64,000 bases of DNA. It comes from an uncultured Desulfobulbaceae bacterium. Lineage in GTDB: Bacteria; Desulfobacterota; Desulfobulbia; Desulfobulbales; Desulfobulbaceae. The notes under the pieces were generated by a model that made no database searches, was not told where the DNA came from, and was given only the letters and a program-made list of their open reading frames with translations. Numbering within the stretch: position 1 is the first letter of the stretch; each line of letters opens with the position of its first letter. This document shows, piece after piece, positions 51,348 to 60,181 of this stretch. The translations under genes were made by a program, and so were the position numbers. The stretch spans positions 186,001 through 250,000 of the forward strand of contig CAMYLK010000002.1 of the NCBI GenBank assembly GCA_947259225.1, in the 5' to 3' direction.

Positions 51348-52108
51348 TATTGATATCCAAATTTATGCAGTTTTCCCATCATGTCATCTGATGTTGCAAA
51401 CGCAATAAAGCGGGCTGCATTCTCAAAATTATTCCCATAGAGTATTGCGCATGCTTTTTGTTCAACCGCCTTTGACTCAGGGATTTCCCAGTAACATCCT
51501 GCTTTCCCTCTTTCCGTCAGAGCAAGTGACCGGGCTATAAAAGCAGCATCAGCAACCCCTGTTGCAGCGTATTGAAACGCCTGACCCACGTTATTGCCAT
51601 ATACAAGTTTTTTCTCAATCACAGGCCATTCTTTTAGCTTTTCACACGTATCTTGTACCACTGTTCCATACGGCGCAGACTTAGGATTTGCCATACCAAT
51701 ATTTTTCACGTCAATACTTGCCATAACATCCTTCCAGCCTTTTATTGAACACAGTTCGGTTTTGCTGGTCCAGAGAACAGCATGCCCTGTAGCATAGAGT
51801 ACTGGCTCAGAGCATAACCCCTCATCATTGAGGATTTCAGGTCGTTTTGTGTCTGCCGAGAAATACAGGTCAAACGGAGCCTTGTGTTTTATCTGGGTAA
51901 AAAACCTTCCTGAAGACGAAATGGTTAATTGAACAGGAATGCCTGTTACTGCAGTAAATTGTTTTTTGATTACCTCCAACGCAGGGGCGTAATTAGAAGC
52001 AACAGCAACATCCAGTACTGGTTGCGCTTCTGCCCTCTTCAACCCGCTAAGGACAAAGAGCATCAACAAACCATAGATCAGTTGCCTTCTCAGCTTGGTC
52101 TCCATCAT
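51347..52108 (-). CDS. modA: Molybdate ABC transporter substrate-binding protein
   Basis: 253 aa. A signal peptide (LIYGLLMLFVLSGLKRAEA) precedes a periplasmic binding protein with the ModA pattern VAVASNYAPALEVIKKQF, TISSSGRFFTQIKHKAPFD, FSADTKRPEIL and IGMANPKSAPYGTVVQD. It captures molybdate (or tungstate) in the periplasm. It begins 3 bases after the nifX-like gene, tying molybdate uptake to FeMo-cofactor synthesis. Confidence 0.92.
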   Translation of the reverse strand: MMETKLRRQLIYGLLMLFVLSGLKRAEAQPVLDVAVASNYAPALEVIKKQFTAVTGIPVQLTISSSGRFFTQIKHKAPFDLYFSADTKRPEILNDEGLCSEPVLYATGHAVLWTSKTELCSIKGWKDVMASIDVKNIGMANPKSAPYGTVVQDTCEKLKEWPVIEKKLVYGNNVGQAFQYAATGVADAAFIARSLALTERGKAGCYWEIPESKAVEQKACAILYGNNFENAARFIAFATSDDMMGKLHKFGYQ

Positions 52109-52111
52109 TTT

Positions 52112-52423
52112 TCAAACCATTATGGAGCTGATAGCATCGCTGAAGATAAAAGGCGTGATGCCAGACTTTTCTAGCTCCAGGTGCGGCTTGTCACCGATCT
52201 TTGTAAAGTAGACCCGCTTACAGTCCTTGATCGCCTCCCATGTTTTCGCCATTCTTTCAGGATCAAATGAATGGTTTTTGTCTCCAGTTGAGAGTGGTTC
52301 AACGTTACGTACCATAATCAGTGTGTGTTGAGATTTTGATATGTCAAAAATCCAAAATCGTGTTGCCCTTCCAAAATGCTCGTTGACCATTTCTCCATCT
52401 GTTGATGCTACTGCGATCAGCAT
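52112..52423 (-). CDS. NifX/NafY-type FeMo-cofactor-binding domain protein
   Basis: 103 aa, a single dinitrogenase-iron-molybdenum-cofactor domain: IAVASTDGEMVNEHFGRATR, then VEPLSTGD and a C-terminal part with KRVYFTKIGDKPHLELEKSG. The same fold occurs at the C-terminus of the NifB gene just upstream. Such proteins carry NifB-co or FeMo-co precursors during assembly. A separate gene after nifB is common in anaerobic diazotrophs. Ribosome site before ATG 52423 is GGAGG-like (in TGGAGGTAAATC). Confidence 0.8.
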   Translation of the reverse strand: MLIAVASTDGEMVNEHFGRATRFWIFDISKSQHTLIMVRNVEPLSTGDKNHSFDPERMAKTWEAIKDCKRVYFTKIGDKPHLELEKSGITPFIFSDAISSIMV

Positions 52424-52503
52424 GATTTACCTCCATCACCAACTGTTTTTTTCCCATAAGGTTTACAACCATGAACCTTAAACTTAAAAGCGAAACCATC
52501 ACA

Positions 52504-53781
52504 TCACCCACAGCCAGTACCGCCTCCAACACAGGCACCCTTGGAAGAACATTTATGCATTTTTCCCTGCAAAGTGTTCAAACCTTTGCCCGTGTAGACA
52601 GCTTCAAGCCCTTTTTCTATAAACCCGGCCATCAACACAGGTTTTATCCCCTTTTTCTTCAACATTTTTTTAGGACTTTCGCCAAGATCGTTGACCAAAA
52701 TTGCCCGGCAGTCTTTTAGCAGTCGTGTCATATGCAGCCAGCGCTGCGGCCCTCCATTCTCGGTAGGAGCAGGGCGTACTTCCACAAGCTTATAACCTCC
52801 AGTTTCATTCTCACCCCATATCTGAAAGCTGATAGCCTGACCCAGGTGCTGATTAACCAGCACGCCTTCCATTGTCGCAACTGCAACATAGGGTCTTACA
52901 GCTTCAGCAGGTTTTGGCAGAGAGGCACAGGCTGATAAACATCCACGCATCTCATCGGTTTTGTCATCGTCCAGCAGGCCAACTGCGTCTGCCCGACATC
53001 GTGTACAATGCCTCATCTGCGGCAAATATTGTTCTGCTTCATTGCGCAGAGTTATCATCTGTTCTTTTGGCGGCTCCTGCACATCTTCAAAAACTGTATC
53101 AATATTTGGGAACATGGCCATGCAGTTCAACAGGTCTGCCCCTAGTTTTTTCATCTTCCGGGCAACGTCTATTACATGGTGGTCGTTGATACCGGGTATG
53201 ACAATGGTGTTGATCTTGACCGTAATGTTATGCTCCTTAAGCTTTTCAATAGCCTGCAACTGTCGAGCCAGTAATAACTCGGCTGCCTGCAAGCCTCGAT
53301 ACATTACCTTGCCGTCCCGCACCCACGAGTAGATACTTTTGCCAATCTCCGAATCAACAGCGTTGACTGTAACAGTAACATGTGACACTCCTATCTCCGC
53401 CAGTTCCTCTACATGAGGCGCCAGGTTCATTCCGTTTGAGGCAAGGCATAAGATGGTGTCTGGATACTTATTTCGGATAAGCCGCATGGTCTCCAGAGTT
53501 TCCTCTGCATTGGCAAATGGGTCACCAGGACCGGCAATGCCAGCAACTGAAATCCGAGGTTCCTTTTCAAGCACTTTATCCATGTAATATAAAGCCTGAT
53601 CCGGGGTCAGGATCGTGCTGGTAACACCAGGCCGGGACTCGTTAACACAGTCATATTTGCGGTTGCAGTAATTACACTTAATATTGCACTTCGGAGCCAC
53701 CGGCAGATGAATCCTACCAAACTGCCCTTTGACCTTAGCGTTAAAACAGGGGTGACGATTGAAATCGATTTCGTGTGTCAT
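52504..53781 (-). CDS. nifB: Nitrogenase cofactor biosynthesis radical SAM protein NifB with C-terminal NifX-like domain
   Basis: About 425 aa from ATG 53781, with GGAG 6 bases before it; an upstream in-frame TTG (53793) is unlikely. NifB builds the 8-iron NifB-co, the core of FeMo-co, by radical SAM chemistry. The radical SAM cysteines are CNIKCNYC (Cys32, 36, 39) after HPCFNAKVKGQFGRIHLPVA; AGPGDPFAN and ASNGMNLAP follow. The C-terminal quarter (VAVATMEGVLVNQHLGQA) is a NifX-type cofactor-binding domain, ending in a Cys/Gly-rich tail (CSSKGACVGGGTGCG). It starts the nifB-nifX-modABC series downstream of nifEN. Confidence 0.95.
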   Translation of the reverse strand: MTHEIDFNRHPCFNAKVKGQFGRIHLPVAPKCNIKCNYCNRKYDCVNESRPGVTSTILTPDQALYYMDKVLEKEPRISVAGIAGPGDPFANAEETLETMRLIRNKYPDTILCLASNGMNLAPHVEELAEIGVSHVTVTVNAVDSEIGKSIYSWVRDGKVMYRGLQAAELLLARQLQAIEKLKEHNITVKINTIVIPGINDHHVIDVARKMKKLGADLLNCMAMFPNIDTVFEDVQEPPKEQMITLRNEAEQYLPQMRHCTRCRADAVGLLDDDKTDEMRGCLSACASLPKPAEAVRPYVAVATMEGVLVNQHLGQAISFQIWGENETGGYKLVEVRPAPTENGGPQRWLHMTRLLKDCRAILVNDLGESPKKMLKKKGIKPVLMAGFIEKGLEAVYTGKGLNTLQGKMHKCSSKGACVGGGTGCG

Positions 53782-53843
53782 TGTTATCTCCAATCCGTTG
53801 AATATTTTTTAGCTCTTTCAGCCTTAATTTTTCTGGTTTTGCT

Positions 53844-53930
53844 GTCATCTCGAACGAACGTGAGAGATCTTGTTGCTAAAAGATAAAGACCTCTCTCTGT
53901 CGTTCGAGGTAAGCGAAGACTCCGGATGAC
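53844..53930. repeat. Dispersed palindromic repeat, copy 1 (between nifN and nifB)
   Basis: GTCATCTCGAACGAACGTGA at the left and GTCGTTCGAGG...TCCGGATGAC at the right form imperfect inverted halves. The same layout recurs at 63001-63116 (GTCATTTCGAACGTAGCGAG ... CCGAATGAC). Repeats beginning GTCATTxCGAACG are widespread in deltaproteobacterial genomes. As RNA it would fold into a long hairpin between nifN and nifB and may lower downstream expression. Confidence 0.7.
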
Positions 53931-53962
53931 ATAAGCACCAGGAACTTAAGATTGGCCGCACA

Positions 53963-55324
53963 TCACATGTACGAATAGCCGACCTCTGAATCATTCTGCT
54001 TTTTGTCGAGCAGTGCATTGGCGACCGTGTCAAAAAGGTGCTGTGCCCCGTGATAGCCAAGATGCAGAACCCGCTGCCCACCAACCCGGTCATGAATGGG
54101 AAAGCCGACCCGGATGAGCGGTATGGAAAGTTTTCGTGCAAGCGGATAGCCCTTTGAATGACCAACAAGCATATCCGGTTCCAGGCTTTCTGCCATTTCG
54201 CAGATATCAAAAAAATCCATTCCTTCATGAACTTCCGGCTGCTTAAGGAGAAGGTTACTGGTTGTTTCGCGAATCGCAGCTGCCAGTAGACCAGAAGTTC
54301 CACCTGATGCACACAGAACCGGACGAATACCGATCTCGGCTAGAAAAGCGGTCATGCCTACAACAAAATCCTCTTCCCCATACACAATGGCCTTTTTACC
54401 AAAAACGTATTTATGGCCGTCCACATAGGCATCAACCAAGCGCCCTCGCACTTTCGTGTACTTTTCAGGCACTGTCCTGCCGCTCAATTTTTCCAGCAGG
54501 GAAAAGAACCGATCCGTTTCCTCTATACCGATGGGCATACCGATCTGGAAATTGTCCACATCATGCTTTTCTTTGAGGATAAGCCCACCAGTTCTTGTGT
54601 CTTTCAGGGTACGGCCAAATTCTATAGTTGCTCTGCTCCGGCCCATGGTTTTGATTGCGACAAGCGGGGTCCCGCCGGCCTGTATCTTTTCGTATTCCAG
54701 CAATGCCGGGCCATCCATGGTTTCGGACAGGTCGGGCAGCATGGTGGCATTTAGACCAAAGTCATCCAGCACTTCCCGCAGGTACCGAAAATCAGCCGAA
54801 GAGACAAAACCAGGTAACAGATTGATTTTGTCATTAACCGGTCCGCCTTCAGCCATCTGTTCGGCAACAGAAGAAACAGCGCCATGAAAACCTTCCATGT
54901 GAGTACCTGCGTAGCTGGGAGTCGATACATTGACAAAATCGGGCAACCCATGTGAACCTTCTGTATCTGTTTTGTATTCATGCAGGATCATTTTGACGTC
55001 GTCACCAATGGTTTCAGTGAGGCAGGTAGTAGCAATGCCGATCAATTTTGGCCGGTATTTTTCTGCGACATTGGTCAACCCGAGTTTCAGGTTTGCTGCA
55101 CCGCCGTACACTGCGTGTTTCTCGGACAGCGATGACGAGGCGATGTCAATGGGTTCATTGTAATGACTGATAATGTAGCGCCGCATATAGGTTGCACAGC
55201 CCTGTGAGCCGTGCAGATACGGAACCGCCCCTTCAATACCCTTAAAGGCAAGGCAGGCGCCGAGTGGCCGACAGAGTTTGCATGCGTTGGTGGTCGATAT
55301 ATAGTTAGGAGGATTCTTACTCAT
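53963..55324 (-). CDS. nifN: Nitrogenase FeMo-cofactor assembly scaffold NifN
   Basis: 453 aa, the beta-like half of the NifEN scaffold on which NifB-co is converted to FeMo-co. The N-terminal cysteine pattern NACKLCRPLGACLAFKGIEG, the segment PYLHGSQGCATYMRRYI and the SSSLSEKHAVYGG stretch are typical. Later SSADFRYLREVLDDFGL and VGHSKGYPLA follow the nitrogenase-superfamily plan. The ATG overlaps the nifE stop by 4 bases, so the two are co-translated. The stop is followed by a palindromic repeat and then nifB. Confidence 0.95.
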   Translation of the reverse strand: MSKNPPNYISTTNACKLCRPLGACLAFKGIEGAVPYLHGSQGCATYMRRYIISHYNEPIDIASSSLSEKHAVYGGAANLKLGLTNVAEKYRPKLIGIATTCLTETIGDDVKMILHEYKTDTEGSHGLPDFVNVSTPSYAGTHMEGFHGAVSSVAEQMAEGGPVNDKINLLPGFVSSADFRYLREVLDDFGLNATMLPDLSETMDGPALLEYEKIQAGGTPLVAIKTMGRSRATIEFGRTLKDTRTGGLILKEKHDVDNFQIGMPIGIEETDRFFSLLEKLSGRTVPEKYTKVRGRLVDAYVDGHKYVFGKKAIVYGEEDFVVGMTAFLAEIGIRPVLCASGGTSGLLAAAIRETTSNLLLKQPEVHEGMDFFDICEMAESLEPDMLVGHSKGYPLARKLSIPLIRVGFPIHDRVGGQRVLHLGYHGAQHLFDTVANALLDKKQNDSEVGYSYM

Positions 55325-56682
55325 GATGTCCCCCTTTCAATTTTTGTATGCCGGGGAACAAAACGCCAGACTGGGCTCATAACTGAGGAATGAACTTCGC
55401 GGGCGAAATTGAGCATCCCTTCGAATCCGGCCAGCGCTTCTTTGCGTTCATGATTATGGTCGCAAAAACCGATACCGAGTTTGTAGGCAATGGGCCTCTC
55501 CTTTACCCCGCCGACAAAGACATCAACCTCCTTGTCCTTAAGAAAAGAAGTCAGCTCCAGCGGGTTAGAATCGTCAACGATGACTGTGCCCGGATCAGTG
55601 ATTGCTTCAAGTTCCTGGTAGTCCTCAACTGTCCCTGTCTGCGAGCCAACGAGAACCACCTGCATATCAATGAGCCGAAAAGCCTTTACCAGTGAAAAGG
55701 CCTTGAATGACCCACCCACATATATGGCCGCTTTTTTGCCCGCCAAGTCCCTGCGATAAGGTTCAAGCTCCGGGATAAGATTCTGCACTTCGGCCTGGAC
55801 TATTTTTTTGGTACGCTCCATCATCTCCGGATCTTTAAAAAAACGGGCAATGTCATAGAGCGCTTCAGACATATCCTCAATTCCGAAGTAGGAAACTCGG
55901 AGCGATGGGATACCGTATTTTTCCTCCATCATGTTGGCCAACTCCATGGTAGAGCCGGAACATTGCACAACATTGAGAGAGGCGCCATGAGCGCGGCGGA
56001 TATCATCTACCCGGCCGTCTCCGGTAATATTGGCTACAACATCAACCCCCATACGCTCGTAATATTCGCGAATCATCCAGATCTCGCCGGCAAGGTTAAA
56101 ATCGCCCAGGATATTGATGGAGTGTTCGGGTATTTTTGAAATGTCGCCGGTACCGATGAGGCTACACATTGCATCACAAGCCGCCTTGTACCCGGCCCGC
56201 TTGTTGCCTTTGAACCCTTCTGATTTAACTGGAATGACGGGGATGCCCTTTTCCTCTTCAACCTTTCTGCTGACTGCTTCCAAATCGTCACCGATTATTC
56301 CGACAATACAGGTTGAATAAACAAAGGCAGCCTTGGGATTGTGCCGATCGATCAATTCTACAAGGGCGTTATATAGCTTTTTCTCACCGCCGAAGATGAC
56401 ATCCATTTCCTGCAGATCGGTTGAAAAAGAGAGTCGGTGCAGTTCCGGCCCAGAAGACAAAGCCCCGCGAATGTCCCAAGTGTATACGGCGCAACCAATT
56501 GGTCCATGCACGAGGTGCAAAGCATCGGCAATGGGATACAAAACTACCCGTGACCCACAGAACACACATGCCCGCTGGCTTACCGCCCCTGCCAGACTGT
56601 CCTTGTCGCAGACAATCTCAAAAGACGATTCACCCTTAATATGAATCTGATTTTCCCGTTCCTTCAGAGCTACTGCTTCCAT
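55321..56682 (-). CDS. nifE: Nitrogenase FeMo-cofactor assembly scaffold NifE
   Basis: 453 aa, alpha-like half of the NifEN scaffold. Diagnostic segments: SQRACVFCGSRVVLYPIADA, HLVHGPIGCAVYTWDIRG, VYSTCIVGIIGDDLEAVSRK (with the conserved Cys), VIPVKSEGFKGNKRAGYKAA and GFCDHNHERKEALAGFEGML. The start has only a weak ribosome site (GGGCAAG), but no better codon exists. A sigma-54 promoter lies 44 bases upstream (56726-56741), making this the first gene of the nifEN-nifB-nifX-mod series. Confidence 0.95.
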   Translation of the reverse strand: MEAVALKERENQIHIKGESSFEIVCDKDSLAGAVSQRACVFCGSRVVLYPIADALHLVHGPIGCAVYTWDIRGALSSGPELHRLSFSTDLQEMDVIFGGEKKLYNALVELIDRHNPKAAFVYSTCIVGIIGDDLEAVSRKVEEEKGIPVIPVKSEGFKGNKRAGYKAACDAMCSLIGTGDISKIPEHSINILGDFNLAGEIWMIREYYERMGVDVVANITGDGRVDDIRRAHGASLNVVQCSGSTMELANMMEEKYGIPSLRVSYFGIEDMSEALYDIARFFKDPEMMERTKKIVQAEVQNLIPELEPYRRDLAGKKAAIYVGGSFKAFSLVKAFRLIDMQVVLVGSQTGTVEDYQELEAITDPGTVIVDDSNPLELTSFLKDKEVDVFVGGVKERPIAYKLGIGFCDHNHERKEALAGFEGMLNFAREVHSSVMSPVWRFVPRHTKIERGTS

Positions 56683-56725
56683 AACTTGCCCAATATAAAA
56701 TAATGAATGTTGTTTGCCTCTCTAT

Positions 56726-56741
56726 CGCAAGAGGCATGCCA
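56726..56741 (-). promoter_or_regulatory. Sigma-54 (-24/-12) promoter for nifE
   Basis: On the minus strand the bases read TGGCATGCCTCTTGCG, with the invariant GG (-24) and GC (-12) separated by exactly 10 bases and close to the consensus TGGCAYG-N4-TTGC. The expected transcription start is some 12 bases downstream, giving a leader of about 30 bases before nifE. I did not find an exact TGT-N10-ACA NifA site in the 470 bases upstream. Confidence 0.85.
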
Positions 56742-57211
56742 CCATTCGTTTTTTTTTATATCTTTGATATCAACAGGTTATGGGATGGCAATGAAAAACA
56801 CGAAAATAACAAATCTACAATTTCCGAGACAACAGTTTACAGATATGAAGACTGTTGACAATTTTGTAGGTCTGGGTTGGGTATAAGGTGAAGGTTATTA
56901 TGATATATCTTTACTTCGTATTCCCCTGGTAAGGTTGATATTACCAGGGGCAAGGTCGAATAGTAGCCAATCAATGCAAATTAAATCTTCTCTGCTATAA
57001 TCTTTAATCAACCTTAAGTCTTTTTATTTTGCTTTAAATTGCACCTTTCCCCTGTTGGTATTGATTTTTCTGTTTGAGCGAGCCCTTACTATTGGAATTT
57101 CCTGTTTGGCTTATAGGGATTTTAAATGTATTTTAGTCGCTGTTGAAACAACTTGTACAACATACTCAACAAAAAAATGCTGCAGAGCACAATTTTTTTA
57201 TGGAGAAATAA
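56742..57211. other. Divergent intergenic region between nifE and the rhodanese gene
   Basis: About 470 bases without coding frames. It holds the sigma-54 promoter at its left edge, a strong hairpin at 56923-56950, and an ACAGT...ACTGT inverted pair around 56838-56861. It probably contains the promoters and activator sites of both flanking transcripts. Confidence 0.5.
56923..56950. promoter_or_regulatory. 10-bp perfect hairpin in the nifE-rhodanese intergenic region
   Basis: CCCCTGGTAA and TTACCAGGGG pair perfectly around an 8-base loop (GGTTGATA). No T-run follows on either strand, so it is not a standard terminator. It may be an operator or a structural element of a transcript. Confidence 0.5.
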
Positions 57212-57952
57212 ATGAAAACACACAGAAACTTTATTGCCACCCTCTTCATATTTTTCATAACGTGGGGAGTATCATTGTATGCTGCAAATTTGGACTATAA
57301 GTTGATAGCAACGGACGAGTTAAAAAAAATGCTAGACAAGGGGACGGAGGTAACAGTAGTCGATGCCAGAAATCCTGAAGAATATCAGGAGGTACATATT
57401 AAGGGAGCAATCAACATTCCGGAGAAAAAATTTGCCGAGCATCAGGGAATACTTCCTGTTGATAAATCTGCCAAGGTCATTTTTTACTGTAACGGGGTGA
57501 AGTGCGGCAAGAGTAAGAAGGCGGCAATAAAGGCCATGGAGTTAGGTTACGTTAATATTTATGTCTACGCAGAAGGAATGCCTGTGTGGGAAGAAAAAGG
57601 AATGCCTATCTATACTGGCCCGGATTATGAAAAACGAATAGAAACCACAATTATTTCTCCTGTAGAACTCAACAACCTAATCAATAGAACTGAATTTATT
57701 ACAATTGTTGATGTAAGAGACCCAGAGGAGTTTGAAGAAGGACATATTCCTGGCTCTATCAATATTCCAGTTGCCTCTTTCGCATCGAAATCGGATGTAC
57801 TCGACAAAAAGAAGAAAATCATAGTTTACTGCAATTCTGGGGGCAGGAGCTACAATGCCTACCGAAAACTGATAAAACTTGCTTACAAAGATATAAATCA
57901 GGCTATCTTCGCTGATTGGAAAGAAGCAGGGATGCCAATTGAAAAATCGTGA
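57212..57952 (+). CDS. Exported tandem rhodanese-domain protein
   Basis: 246 aa. A signal peptide (FIATLFIFFITWGVSLYA) leads to two rhodanese-like domains. Each has the DARNPEEYQEVHIKGAINIP or DVRDPEEFEEGHIPGSINIP entry motif and an active-site Cys: CNGVKCGKS in the first and CNSGGRS in the second. Periplasmic rhodaneses handle sulfane sulfur. The gene is divergent from nifE. It is followed by hupE with 84 bases between, possibly in one transcript. A GGAGA site precedes the ATG. Confidence 0.88.
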   Translation: MKTHRNFIATLFIFFITWGVSLYAANLDYKLIATDELKKMLDKGTEVTVVDARNPEEYQEVHIKGAINIPEKKFAEHQGILPVDKSAKVIFYCNGVKCGKSKKAAIKAMELGYVNIYVYAEGMPVWEEKGMPIYTGPDYEKRIETTIISPVELNNLINRTEFITIVDVRDPEEFEEGHIPGSINIPVASFASKSDVLDKKKKIIVYCNSGGRSYNAYRKLIKLAYKDINQAIFADWKEAGMPIEKS

Positions 57953-58036
57953 AAAAATAGGTATTATTGAACCTATTAATTTGAGGTAAACGAAAAAGGT
58001 CAAAGATGTAAAAGCTAATGTACAAGGAGAATTGAT

Positions 58037-58624
58037 ATGAGGAAAATTTTAACATTTTTGTTGCCATTACTTTTGTTACCAGGACTGGCAAATGCACATA
58101 CTTTCCAAGGTGAAACTGGTTTTTTGTCAGGTATTTTTCACCCCGTCCTTGGTTTTGATCACCTTCTTGCAATGCTTTGTGTAGGTATAGTCAGTGCGCA
58201 GATGGGTGGGCGAGCCATTTGGACAGTTCCTCTCACTTTCGTTTCAGTCATGGGTTTGGGAGGATTCTTTGGCATGCAGAATATTCCTATTCCAGGTGTT
58301 GAATACGGTATTGCTCTTTCTGTCTTGATTCTTGGTCTTGCTGTCGCAAGTGGTAAAAAAATTCATTTTCTGGCTGTATACCTTGGCGTTGCCTTTTTTG
58401 CTGTTTTCCACGGTCACGCTCATGGTGCTGAAATGCCAGCAATGGCTGACCCACTCATTTTTTCTTTAGGTTTTCTTATTGGTACGGCAGTCATTCATCT
58501 TGTCGGTGTGGGTATTGGACTTACTGCTGCACATATACAAAATGGTATGCAAACACTCAGGTATGTTGGAGCAGGTATAGCAGGCATTGGTGTTTACATC
58601 GTGCAAATTCTGGTGAAATTTTAA
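58037..58624 (+). CDS. hupE: HupE/UreJ-family metal (nickel/cobalt) membrane transporter
   Basis: 195 aa. The protein starts with a cleavable signal (LTFLLPLLLLPGLANA), then His-rich HTFQGETGFLSGIFHPVLGF and DHLLAML, the metal-handling motif of the HupE family, with a second His cluster VFHGHAHGAEMP. Six helices follow the usual plan. HupE supplies nickel for [NiFe] hydrogenases (or UreJ for urease), and a hydrogenase recycling nitrogenase-derived hydrogen would fit the nif neighbourhood, though none is in the window. An intrinsic terminator lies 29 bases after the stop. Confidence 0.88.
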   Translation: MRKILTFLLPLLLLPGLANAHTFQGETGFLSGIFHPVLGFDHLLAMLCVGIVSAQMGGRAIWTVPLTFVSVMGLGGFFGMQNIPIPGVEYGIALSVLILGLAVASGKKIHFLAVYLGVAFFAVFHGHAHGAEMPAMADPLIFSLGFLIGTAVIHLVGVGIGLTAAHIQNGMQTLRYVGAGIAGIGVYIVQILVKF

Positions 58625-58653
58625 CACTTGCGACTTGCTTCATTTGTATTGCA

Positions 58654-58683
58654 CCCCCTCCGAGCAATCGGCAGGGGGTTTTT
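58654..58683 (+). terminator. Intrinsic terminator after hupE
   Basis: CCCCCT-CCGA pairs with TCGG-C-AGGGGG around the loop GCAA (one bulged C), followed immediately by a run of five T. Confidence 0.88.
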
Positions 58684-58825
58684 GTTTATTTACAAGTTTA
58701 TATTGCCAATACAAACCTCAACCAAATGGCAAAACTTATCAACTTGAGGTTCTGCGATAACCTTTAGTTTGAAAAGGCAATATATGTGTATTTACACTAT
58801 CATTTTAATGAACGAGATAACCTGA

Positions 58826-59224
58826 GTGGAACAAGACAGGTTACAATTTATTGGTGTAGTCCATGGGGATATCACCAGCTTCGAGGACGCTCCCAAAAAT
58901 TTCGATGAGTCGGAGAGGGTTGGGACCCTGGAGATTTATCCTGAATATCAAGATGGTCTTGATGGCATTACTCCCGGCCAGACCATCGTTGTGCTTTTCT
59001 GGCTTCACCGGGCCACCCAGGATCTTCTTAAGGTCTACCCTCGGGGCGATAGATCAAAAGGACTTCGTGGCGTTTTTGCCACTCGCAGTCCTATGAGGCC
59101 AAATCCCATCGCTATTTCAGAACTGAAAGTTCAGGCAATACGCGGTAATCAATTAGATGTGCCGGGATTAGACATTCTGGACGGTACGCCCATACTTGAC
59201 ATCAAGAAAAAAATCAGCCGGTGA
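58826..59224 (+). CDS. trmO: TrmO/TsaA-family tRNA (N6-threonylcarbamoyladenosine) methyltransferase-like protein
   Basis: 132 aa, a compact TsaA beta-barrel. The diagnostic segments are IGVVHGDI at the start, YQDGLDGITPGQTIVVLFWL and RGVFATRSPMRPNPIAISE, the SAM-binding core of the family. E. coli TrmO is about 235 aa and uses SAM to methylate t6A37 of tRNA-Thr; this protein corresponds to its N-terminal domain. Many bacterial members are of this short type and their substrate is less certain. The start is GTG 58826. It stands between the hupE terminator and the diadenylate cyclase gene. Confidence 0.8.
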   Translation: MEQDRLQFIGVVHGDITSFEDAPKNFDESERVGTLEIYPEYQDGLDGITPGQTIVVLFWLHRATQDLLKVYPRGDRSKGLRGVFATRSPMRPNPIAISELKVQAIRGNQLDVPGLDILDGTPILDIKKKISR

Positions 59225-59287
59225 TATTTGCGCTTGGTAGATGTACTATAATGATGGCCTAAAAAACAAAAGCGTGAATTGCTCATT

Positions 59288-60181
59288 ATGAAAATTCAAG
59301 ACCAGACAACTGTTTTAATAGCAAATGCGTTACGACTTGCCCGAGAAACTGATAGTGATAAAGTTTTTCTTTTTTTAAACAGTGAACAATCCTGTGAAGT
59401 ATTCAGCAACATTGAACTTGTAAAAGATGAATCAATCGTGCTTGTCATCCCCAAGGAGCAGGAAGTTCCGGAGTGCATTAAAAATGAGAAAACTATAATC
59501 CACACCTGGTACGGTAATCAGTCCCGTTTTTCCCGAATCAAATACGCCTTCATGCAGGCAGTTCTTCAACACGTTATCCAGCCAGACAGTAAAGTGGTCT
59601 GTATATTAGGTCCATGGGGCAAAGATCATCTCGATACCATTACCATCCATGATCTAAGCCTCTCCTGGAGTGAAGAATTTCCTTTTGACCCACGATCACT
59701 TATTTCGAAAAATTTTTTCCATACCGTGATCGCGGTGGTTGATATCGCCCTTGACATAGGGGCCTTGGGCAGAGAGGGGAAATCCGTCGGCACTACATTT
59801 ATTATTGGTGATGTAGAGCAGATAATAAAATCCTCACACCAGGCAATATTTAATCCTTTCAAAGGGTATCCTGACGATGCACGAGGAATAACCTCCTCTG
59901 AGGTGGTTGAAAGCATTAAAGAGCTATCCCAGCTTGACGGTGCTTTTATTATTTCCGAACAAGGAATTGTTAAGGCTGCAGGCCGTCATCTTGATGCTGT
60001 CAGCTCCGTAACAATACAACTCAAAGGCCTAGGTTCGCGCCACCGGTCTGCGGCGAGTATCACAATGCACTGTGAGGCTATTGCGGTTGTTGTTTCAGAA
60101 AGCACCGGCAGGGTCACAATTTTTGATGAAGGCAAAATTATTGCAGCCCTTGATCCCGTAATCTGTACACGGGTGGTTTAG
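59288..60181 (+). CDS. Diadenylate cyclase (DAC domain) with pyruvate-kinase-C-like N-terminal region
   Basis: About 297 aa from ATG 59288 (a TTG at 59279 is in frame). The last 80 residues are a DAC domain: LDGAFIISEQG (DGA motif) and GLGSRHRSAASIT (RHR motif), which condense two ATP to cyclic di-AMP. The first 200 residues have an alpha/beta character (FLFLNSEQSCEVFSNIELVK; VVCILGPWG) suggestive of the PK-C-like domain of CdaZ-type cyclases, unlike the membrane helices of CdaA or the DNA-binding domains of DisA. The assignment of that part is tentative. It converges on the GNAT gene with a 4-base overlap. Confidence 0.8.
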   Translation: MKIQDQTTVLIANALRLARETDSDKVFLFLNSEQSCEVFSNIELVKDESIVLVIPKEQEVPECIKNEKTIIHTWYGNQSRFSRIKYAFMQAVLQHVIQPDSKVVCILGPWGKDHLDTITIHDLSLSWSEEFPFDPRSLISKNFFHTVIAVVDIALDIGALGREGKSVGTTFIIGDVEQIIKSSHQAIFNPFKGYPDDARGITSSEVVESIKELSQLDGAFIISEQGIVKAAGRHLDAVSSVTIQLKGLGSRHRSAASITMHCEAIAVVVSESTGRVTIFDEGKIIAALDPVICTRVV

